Shown in pieces: positions 1-5,111 of a stretch of 19,750 nucleotides of DNA. The position numbers were made by a program, and so were the translations under genes. The stretch is from contig JAHZHS010000011.1 in the NCBI GenBank assembly GCA_019420135.1, forward strand, positions 3,555 to 23,304. Reading direction: 5' to 3'. Below the pieces are notes generated by a model. That model saw only the letters and a program-made list of their open reading frames with translations, made no database searches and had not been told where the DNA came from. Position 1 is the first letter of the stretch. Each line of letters opens with the position of its first letter. This stretch comes from Oscillospiraceae bacterium. GTDB taxonomy: Bacteria; Bacillota; Clostridia; Oscillospirales; Ruminococcaceae.

Positions 1-961
1 CGATGGCGACGTAATCGTCGGGGACGGTGATGCCCAGTTCCTCACAGTTGGTGGGGTTGTACTTCTTGGTGAAGTTGGGGGCATACTCAATGGGCATGGT
101 GGAGATGTCCGCCTCGCCGGTCAGGACCTTGGCCGCCATCTCGCCGGTGGCATAGCCCAGGTCATAGTAGCTGATGGACAGGGTGGCAACGCCGCAGCCG
201 CCGCAGATGCCCTCCTCGCCTGCGATGATGGGAACGCCGGCGGGCAGACAGATGTTGTTGATGATCTCGGTGTTGGACGCCGCCGTGTTGTCGGTGGGAA
301 CGTAGATCACGTCACACTCGCTGGCCGCACTGGTGGCAATGGTGGACAGGTCGTTGGAGTCGCTGAACGAGTAATCGGTGCAGGTGTAGCCCATCTCGGT
401 CAGGTACTTGGTGACCTGCTCCACCTGGTACTCACTGTTGGGCTCAGCGCTGCAGTAGAGCATGCCCACATTGGGGTACTCCGCCACAGGGAAGAACTCG
501 CTGAGCATGGCCGCCTGCTGATCCAGCGGGGCCAGGTCGCTGGTGCCGGAAATGTTGCCGCCCACCGTGCCGTCAAAGCCCTCAATGCCGAGAGCCACGC
601 CGTACTCGGTGACCGAGGTACCCAGGATGGGGATCTCGGAAGTGCCGGCCGCAGCGGCCTGCAGGGCAGTGGTGCCGTTGGCCATGATCAGGTCATAGCC
701 GCTGGAGACAAAGCCGTTGATGATGGTGGAACAGGTGTTGGCGTCGCCCTGGGCATTCTGTTCGTCAAACTTGACGCCATCCTCCCCGAAAGCCTCCACC
801 AGGGCATCCTTGAAGCCCTGGGTGGCGGAGTCCAGCGCCTCATGGGGCTGCTGCTGGCAGATACCGATGGTATAGACCGTATCGGATGCCGTAGACCCGG
901 ATTCCTCCGTGGTTGCAGCCGAAGTTCCCGAAGAGGTAGCGGTTTGCTTTACTTCTGACAT
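1..961 (-). CDS. ABC transporter substrate-binding protein, TrpX-like family (partial, 3' end outside window)
   Basis: The 320 visible codons read as a periplasmic-binding-type protein of the ABC_sub_bind (TrpX-like) family. After a Ser/Thr-rich linker (about residues 6-28) comes a first strand (YTIGICQ), then QGFKDAL, a QNAQGD segment, IPILGTSVTEYG and YVPTDNTAASN. Such proteins capture a small ligand outside the cell for an ABC importer, often an amino acid or purine-like compound; the ligand cannot be told from sequence. The ATG at 959-961 is the only in-frame standard start seen, and it gives no hydrophobic signal peptide. In-frame codons just before it read ESGCGI, which resembles the Cys of a lipobox followed by a lipoprotein linker, yet upstream codons are charged and lack a start. 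The export signal may have been lost, or the start is unusual. No permease or ATPase partner is visible because the gene runs off the left edge. Confidence 0.85.
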   Translation of the reverse strand, partial: MSEVKQTATSSGTSAATTEESGSTASDTVYTIGICQQQPHEALDSATQGFKDALVEAFGEDGVKFDEQNAQGDANTCSTIINGFVSSGYDLIMANGTTALQAAAAGTSEIPILGTSVTEYGVALGIEGFDGTVGGNISGTSDLAPLDQQAAMLSEFFPVAEYPNVGMLYCSAEPNSEYQVEQVTKYLTEMGYTCTDYSFSDSNDLSTIATSAASECDVIYVPTDNTAASNTEIINNICLPAGVPIIAGEEGICGGCGVATLSISYYDLGYATGEMAAKVLTGEADISTMPIEYAPNFTKKYNPTNCEELGITVPDDYVAI

Positions 962-1003
962 GATGCCGCATCCGCTTTCGGTGCGGCTGGTCTCCTCTCC
1001 CCT
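962..1003 (-). promoter_or_regulatory. Purine-rich Shine-Dalgarno separated from the ATG by a hairpin
   Basis: A strong purine-rich site (minus strand AGGGGAGAGGAG, 992-1003) lies 30 nt before the ATG at 961, too far for normal initiation. Between them is a stem with arms at 965-970 and 982-987 (GCCGCA/TGCGGC), plus inner pairs CCG/CGG. If folded, it leaves 4 + 3 unpaired bases between the site and the ATG, a normal spacing of 7. The pairing is read directly; its role in translation is inference. Confidence 0.55.
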
Positions 1004-1023
1004 TTGATGATTTAATGTACTAA

Positions 1024-1052
1024 AGTATAGCATAGACAAGCCAAGCACGCAA
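1024..1052 (-). promoter_or_regulatory. Sigma-A-like promoter of the substrate-binding protein gene
   Basis: The minus strand reads TTGCGT (1047-1052), 17 bases, then TATACT (1024-1029), with TGC just before the -10 (extended -10). Predicted start of transcription is near 1017, giving a leader of about 55 nt before the ATG at 961. Confidence 0.75.
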
Positions 1053-1144
1053 TGGGTAATCATACAGTTTCTTTCTGTTATCTATCCATTTTTTCGTCGT
1101 TTTGCACATTTTCCTGTGCAATGAATCGAATTTCTCTGTTTTTT

Positions 1145-1183
1145 AAAAGGGCATCCGTGGGAAAGAGGTTCCACTCTCTTCCC
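1145..1183 (-). terminator. Weak candidate terminator after the MBL-fold gene
   Basis: On the minus strand, 28 nt after the stop codon at 1212, an imperfect stem (GGGAAGAG paired with CTCTTTCCC, one bulged base) is followed ten bases later by a short T run (TTTT, 1145-1148). The stem is modest and the T run detached, so this is only a candidate. The rest of 1053-1144 shows nothing I can name. Confidence 0.25.
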
Positions 1184-1211
1184 AGTATCCGCACCAGTAC
1201 AGACCACAGGA

Positions 1212-1979
1212 TCAAAGATGGATCTGGAAACCGTCGAAGGAAAAAATACCGCTTCCCTGACGGAGCAGCCCCTGCCGTTCCAGAAGCTGCCAGGCGAAAT
1301 TCACCCGGGCGGCGAAATCCGGCGGAAGATTCATCCGGTGATGGCCGGGCAGGATCCGCGTAACCGGAAGATGACAGATCCTTTCCACCGACCGGGCAAA
1401 CTGCTGCGGATCGGTGGTGGGATAGAAGGCGTCCAGGCATCCCGCATAGAGCAGGTCCCCGGCAAAGAGGAACCCCCGCGCCGCCTCGTAAAAGCAGCAA
1501 TGTCCCGGGGAATGTCCCGGCGTGTGGAGGACCTGCACCTGCCGCCCGCCCAGGTCGATGATCTCCCCGTCGCGGAGCCGCTCCCCTGCCCCGTCCGAAT
1601 AGACGGAGTAATCCTCCGGGCAAAAGCCTTCCGGGAAGCGGCAGGCCCGGGCCGTCAGATTGGCCCGGACGATTTGGGGCGGCAGCGGGAACTGTCCCGA
1701 CACCCAGCTTGCCTCTGCCTCATGCACCGCGGTGCGGGCAAAACAGCCAAGCCCGCCGATATGATCCCAATGGGCATGGGTGACGGCCGCCAGCACCGGC
1801 AGTTTTGTCAGGCCGCAAACCGCCTTTCCCATGTCCGCCACTCCCAGCCCTGTGTCGATGAGCAGAGCCTGTGTCCGCCCGCAGAGAAGGTAGCTGTGAG
1901 GTTCTTCCCAATGGCGTGGCTCACTGATGACATAGGTATCTGCATCGATGGGTTCGACGGTAAACCAGCAGTCGGACAT
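1212..1979 (-). CDS. MBL-fold metallo-hydrolase
   Basis: This 255-residue protein has a full metallo-beta-lactamase fold metal set: H68-x-H70-x-D72-H73 (THAHWDH), H156 (HTPGHSPGH), D175 (AGD) and H213 (LPGHH). That supports a two-metal, usually zinc, hydrolase. The arrangement resembles the glyoxalase II-like/YcbL branch, with a soluble cytoplasmic protein and no signal peptide; the substrate is unknown (thioester, lactone or phosphoester are all possible). The start at 1979 has AAAGGAGG about 8 nt upstream. The frame stays open for 53 more codons upstream, but those cross the neighbouring terminator and this gene's own promoter, so they are not coding. It is a single-gene unit between a terminator (2078-2115) and the next promoter. 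Confidence 0.93.
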   Translation of the reverse strand: MSDCWFTVEPIDADTYVISEPRHWEEPHSYLLCGRTQALLIDTGLGVADMGKAVCGLTKLPVLAAVTHAHWDHIGGLGCFARTAVHEAEASWVSGQFPLPPQIVRANLTARACRFPEGFCPEDYSVYSDGAGERLRDGEIIDLGGRQVQVLHTPGHSPGHCCFYEAARGFLFAGDLLYAGCLDAFYPTTDPQQFARSVERICHLPVTRILPGHHRMNLPPDFAARVNFAWQLLERQGLLRQGSGIFSFDGFQIHL

Positions 1980-2030
1980 GGAGTGGTCCTCCTTTCTTCG
2001 AGTGGGTGTTGTACATGGGATCTGCTCCTC

Positions 2031-2039
2031 ATTATAGCA
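2031..2039 (-). promoter_or_regulatory. Extended -10 promoter of the MBL-fold gene
   Basis: The minus strand carries a consensus TATAAT (2031-2036) preceded by TGC, an extended -10. No good -35 is seen 17 bases upstream (GCACAC), which is usual for extended -10 promoters. It lies between the terminator at 2078-2115 and the start codon at 1979. Confidence 0.7.
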
Positions 2040-2077
2040 CATCCCTGCCGTGGGTGTGCCGCAGCCATGCCTCACAC

Positions 2078-2115
2078 AAAAAAAGAGCCGAAGGCCGCAT
2101 GGCGGCTTTCGGCTC
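2078..2115 (-). terminator. Intrinsic terminator of the sepF-divIVA-ileS operon
   Basis: On the minus strand a long stem, GAGCCGAA(A)GCCGC paired with GCGGC(C)TTCGGCTC with one G-U pair and a tiny ATG-containing loop (2085-2115), is followed by seven T residues (2078-2084). It begins 20 nt after the stop codon of the EIIA gene, so it closes that operon. Confidence 0.93.
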
Positions 2116-2134
2116 CTCGGTTTTATATGGCGAA

Positions 2135-2608
2135 TCAATCGGCGAAGCGCTCGGCCTCGGCGCGGGCCAGCAACTCGATAAAGCGCTCCCGGGACTGGGC
2201 CTGGCGCAGCGCATGGGTCAGGTTATTGTCCGACAGCAGGTTGACCAGTCGTGCCAGGATCAGCAGATGTTCGCTCTGGGCCTGGGGCGGCATAGCCACC
2301 ATAAAGATCAGATCCACCGGCAGGCCGTCCGGCGCCCCCCAGTCGATGCCATCGCTGAGGCCCAGCGCCGCCACCCCGGGTGCCGCCACCCCTGCATTGC
2401 AGGCATGGGGCAGAGCGATTCCCTCCCCGATGGCAGTGGAGCCGCCGGTCGTCTCCCGGTCGCAGACCGCATTGTAGTAGGCGGTGCCGTTGGTGATGAT
2501 GCCGCTGGCTTCCTGCAATTCCACCAGGATTCCCAATGCGTTGGAGGCATCAGGGACATCAGCGTGCACCAGTACGCTCTCCCGGCTGAGCAGTTGACTG
2601 ACTTTCAT
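2135..2608 (-). CDS. PTS EIIA domain protein, fructose/PtsN (nitrogen) type
   Basis: The 157-residue single-domain protein matches the PTS EIIA type-2 fold (mannitol/fructose/PtsN). The segment G-x-GIALPHA contains the expected phospho-accepting H68. The second conserved histidine, H114 (SEHLLIL), follows the PVDLIFMVAMP strand. In this family the protein takes phosphate from HPr, or NPr, and passes it to EIIB or acts as a regulator. No EIIB or EIIC is encoded nearby, which favours a regulatory role or service to a distant transporter. The start at 2608 has GCGGAGGAAAC 8 nt upstream. The frame continues 44 codons further upstream inside the HAD gene, but those codons are proline/arginine-rich and unlike the family. 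It follows the HAD gene by 22 nt and is the last gene before the operon terminator. Confidence 0.92.
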   Translation of the reverse strand: MKVSQLLSRESVLVHADVPDASNALGILVELQEASGIITNGTAYYNAVCDRETTGGSTAIGEGIALPHACNAGVAAPGVAALGLSDGIDWGAPDGLPVDLIFMVAMPPQAQSEHLLILARLVNLLSDNNLTHALRQAQSRERFIELLARAEAERFAD

Positions 2609-2630
2609 GGCAGTTTCCTCCGCTGGGGCC

Positions 2631-3458
2631 TCAGCCCGTGACGGTGTTGATGAGGCGGTAAAGGTACTCCCCCACCGCGCCCTCGGAACAAGTGCAGGTG
2701 GTGACCTCGTCGGCGTTGGCCTTGACCTCGCCGGGGGCATTGGCCACCGCCACAGAGTGGCCCGCAGCCTTCATGATCTCCAGATCGTTATAGTAGTCTC
2801 CGATGACGATGGTCTTTTGCAGCGGCTCTCCCAGCAGGGTGCACAGGTCCCGCAGACCGGAGGCCTTGCCCACGCCGCCGGGCATGATCTCAAAGTAGAT
2901 GCTGTTGGTAGCAAGGAAATAGTTTTCCCGGCCATAATACTTGGTCTTGGCGTACTGGGACAGTTTGCGGATCATCTCGGGCGGGCCGGCGAACACCACC
3001 TTGACCCAGCCGTCGGGAACGCTCTCCAGCGGGCAGCAGACCCCGGGGATCTTCTCGTCCACCTGATGGGCGTGGGTGTACTCGCTGGCACGGACCACAT
3101 ACAGTTCCCCCGCGTGGGCCATGACCTCCACCCCCAGGTGGGGGAACTGGCGCAGGATATCAGTGATGGCCAGGGTGGCCTGGTTGCGGTCCAATGTGGC
3201 ACGGCGCAGCACCGTGTTGGTGGAGAAGTCATACAGCAGCGAACCGTTGCAGGAAATGGCCGGCAGCGAGAGCTCGATGTCCCCCAGCGCCGCACGGATG
3301 GACTCCGGCGGACGTCCGGTGGCGACAGTGAACCGTCCCCCCAGCTGGGTGAACAGCTTGATGACCGTCCGGTTGCAGGAGGGGATGCCCTCCTTGGCGG
3401 TCAGCAGCGTATTGTCCATATCGCAAAAGACAAGATAGTCGTGCAGACTCTGCTTCAT
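2631..3458 (-). CDS. Cof-type HAD family hydrolase (IIB subclass)
   Basis: The 275-residue protein carries the haloacid dehalogenase motifs: motif I D13-M-D15-N-T17, a lysine near 198 for motif III, and motif IV G-D221-YYN-D225. The large cap domain between motifs I and III and the closing VAVANAP segment are those of Cof/YidA-type sugar-phosphate or cofactor phosphatases. Members hydrolyse phosphate esters with Mg2+ through an aspartyl phosphate; the substrate is not predictable here. ATG at 3458 overlaps the stop of the pseudouridine synthase gene (ATGA arrangement) with GAAAGGAAA upstream, so the two are probably translationally coupled. The following gene encodes a lone PTS EIIA, so a sugar-phosphate substrate is tempting but unproven. 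Confidence 0.93.
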   Translation of the reverse strand: MKQSLHDYLVFCDMDNTLLTAKEGIPSCNRTVIKLFTQLGGRFTVATGRPPESIRAALGDIELSLPAISCNGSLLYDFSTNTVLRRATLDRNQATLAITDILRQFPHLGVEVMAHAGELYVVRASEYTHAHQVDEKIPGVCCPLESVPDGWVKVVFAGPPEMIRKLSQYAKTKYYGRENYFLATNSIYFEIMPGGVGKASGLRDLCTLLGEPLQKTIVIGDYYNDLEIMKAAGHSVAVANAPGEVKANADEVTTCTCSEGAVGEYLYRLINTVTG

Positions 3459-4381
3459 TGACGGCTTTCCTTTCTCAGTTTCGTCAGAAATTCATTGAAA
3501 TACCCCGGCAGGGGCGAATCAAACTGCATGTACTCCCCCGTGACCGGATGGACAAAGCCCAGTTCCTTGGCGTGCAGGCATTGTCCGTTCAGGGCACGGA
3601 TGACGTTTCGGGGCCCGTAGACCCCATCCCCCGCCAGCGGGTGGCCGATGGAAGCCATATGCACCCGGATCTGGTGGGTGCGCCCCGTCTTGAGGCGGCA
3701 GGCAATGTAAGTAAAGCTGCCGAACCGTTCCAGCACCTGCCAGCCTGTATAGGCATAGCGGCTGTGGTTGTCGGTGACGGCCATCTTTTTGCGGTCCCGG
3801 GGGTCCCGGCCGATGGGGGCCTCCACAAAGCCCGCGTCCTCCTTCAGGTTGCCGTAGACCACCGCATGGTAGACCCGGTGGATGGAATGGACGCTCATCT
3901 GCTCGCTCAGGGCCTGATGGGCCTCGTCATTCTTGGCAACCACCAGAAGGCCGCTGGTATCCTTGTCGATGCGGTGGACGATGCCGGGCCGGATGGCCCC
4001 ACCGATACCCGAAAGCTGCCCCGCACAGTGGTAGAGCAGCGCGTTCACCAGGGTGCCGTCCGGGTTGCCGGGGGCAGGATGCACCACCATGCCCTTGGGC
4101 TTGTTGACCACGATCAGGCTGTCATCCTCATAGACGATATCCAGGGGAATGTCCTGGGGCTGGGCGTCCAGCGGGCGCGGGTCGGGGATGGTGACGGACA
4201 CCGCATCCCCTGCCCGGACCTTGTAGCGCTTGGGAACCGGGCTGCCGTTGCAGAGGACAGCCCCCTCCTCGATGAGGTTCTGCAGGGCGCTGCGGGTGAT
4301 GCCCTCGCACTGTTCGGTGAGAAAGCGATCCAGGCGCTGGCCTTCCGCTTCGGGACCGGCGGTGAACTCAAGCGTCTGCAT
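3455..4381 (-). CDS. RluA/RluD-family 23S rRNA pseudouridine synthase
   Basis: The 308-residue enzyme has an N-terminal S4 RNA-binding domain (about residues 13-65: RLDRFL, SALQNLIEEGAV, NG, RAGD) and a RluA-type catalytic domain. The signature HRIDKDTSG contains the catalytic Asp at D139, followed later by LKTGRTHQIRVH. In this family the enzyme isomerises uridines in large-subunit rRNA, the best known sites being in helix 69 (RluD). The start at 4381 has GGGGAGGAG about 10 nt upstream and overlaps the 3' end of lspA by 14 nt. The order lspA then an RluD-like gene matches lspA-ylyB in Bacillus subtilis (known synteny). Exact target sites cannot be read from the sequence. Confidence 0.95.
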   Translation of the reverse strand: MQTLEFTAGPEAEGQRLDRFLTEQCEGITRSALQNLIEEGAVLCNGSPVPKRYKVRAGDAVSVTIPDPRPLDAQPQDIPLDIVYEDDSLIVVNKPKGMVVHPAPGNPDGTLVNALLYHCAGQLSGIGGAIRPGIVHRIDKDTSGLLVVAKNDEAHQALSEQMSVHSIHRVYHAVVYGNLKEDAGFVEAPIGRDPRDRKKMAVTDNHSRYAYTGWQVLERFGSFTYIACRLKTGRTHQIRVHMASIGHPLAGDGVYGPRNVIRALNGQCLHAKELGFVHPVTGEYMQFDSPLPGYFNEFLTKLRKESRQ

Positions 4382-4868
4382 CGGTGGTGTGCTCCTCCCC
4401 GGAGGATTTCTTGCGGTCGCCCAGCTCGGCCCACAGCACGTAGACAAACAGCAGGGCCACGCCCACCGTCACGCAGATGTCGGCAAAGTTGAAGATGGCG
4501 AAATCCACAAACAGGAAATTGATGTAGTCGACTACCTGCCCACTGGCAATGCGGTCGATCAGGTTACCGATGCCGCCGCCCAGAACCAGCGTCCAGGCGA
4601 TGCGCTCCAGCAGCGGCGGCTTGCGCAGCAGCAGGTAACCCAGCAGCACGATAAGTGCCACCGAGGTCACCACAATGAGAAAGCCCTGCCTGCCCCACAG
4701 CAGCGAGAACGCCATGCCCTCATTGAGGGAATAGCGCAGCTCCACCACATGGGGGATCAGCGTCATGGAGCCGATGGGCAGCAGGTCTGCGGTGGCCCAG
4801 GCTTTGAGCAGCTGGTCAATGCCGACCAGCACCGCTGCCGCGGCGATGGATAGAATACCGGAAAGCAT
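4368..4868 (-). CDS. lspA: Lipoprotein signal peptidase (signal peptidase II)
   Basis: A 166-residue membrane protein with four hydrophobic segments (about residues 3-20, 62-82, 91-103, 129-149), of the usual LspA length. Conserved blocks are present: RYSLNEGMAFS, GGGIGNLIDR (N102, D105), VVDYI (D114) and FNFAD (D130). D114 and D130 correspond to the catalytic aspartate pair of this aspartic protease, which cleaves prolipoproteins after lipidation, just before the lipobox Cys. ATG at 4868 has AGGGAGGACCGC directly upstream and begins the first membrane helix. The frame is open 12 codons further, but that stretch covers the ribosome site and a hairpin. It follows ileS as in many Firmicutes. 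Confidence 0.97.
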   Translation of the reverse strand: MLSGILSIAAAAVLVGIDQLLKAWATADLLPIGSMTLIPHVVELRYSLNEGMAFSLLWGRQGFLIVVTSVALIVLLGYLLLRKPPLLERIAWTLVLGGGIGNLIDRIASGQVVDYINFLFVDFAIFNFADICVTVGVALLFVYVLWAELGDRKKSSGEEHTTDADA

Positions 4869-4886
4869 GCGGTCCTCCCTGTGTCT

Positions 4887-4901
4887 GCCCGCAAAGCGGG
4901 C
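4887..4901 (-). promoter_or_regulatory. Perfect small hairpin just upstream of the lspA ribosome site
   Basis: A perfect 6-bp GC stem with a three-base loop (GCCCGC-TTT-GCGGGC on the minus strand) ends about 8 nt before the lspA Shine-Dalgarno. There is no T run, so it is not a terminator. It could modulate lspA translation or mRNA stability; that role is inference. Confidence 0.4.
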
Positions 4902-5025
4902 CAAACCAGCCGAGTGCCGGCCCTCCCCTTTGGTCGGAACAGCAGCGCCGCAGGACAGGCCGCAGGCTGCAGCGGCCGGGCGCCGTCAGACACGGCATCC
5001 GCCTTTGCAAACCTTGCGTACCGCC

Positions 5026-5054
5026 TTGAACGGGGCTCTTGCGGCCCGGTTCAA
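5026..5054 (-). promoter_or_regulatory. Long hairpin in the 243-nt ileS-lspA gap
   Basis: An 11-bp stem with one mismatch (arms 5026-5036 and 5044-5054, seven-base loop) lies 57 nt after the ileS stop. It is not followed by T residues, so it is more likely an RNA processing or stability element than a terminator. Apart from this and the small hairpin at 4887-4901, the 4869-5111 gap shows no convincing coding frame or promoter. Confidence 0.4.
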
Positions 5055-5111
5055 AGCATCCCCGACATTGCTCCGCCCAAGCAGGAAAACCGGCAGCTCG
5101 TCGTTATTGCA

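Noticed and set aside
1052..1211. Small coding frame on the plus strand between the first two genes
   Set aside because: The ORF runs into the antisense of the MBL gene, lacks a ribosome site and covers the minus-strand promoter.
1980..2138. N-terminal extension of 53 residues on the MBL-fold hydrolase
   Set aside because: The extension would cross an intrinsic terminator and the gene's own TATAAT promoter; the ATG at 1979 has an ideal ribosome site.
4816..5010. Small minus-strand protein in the ileS-lspA gap
   Set aside because: Pro/Arg/Cys-rich reading with no ribosome site, overlapping the lspA start region.
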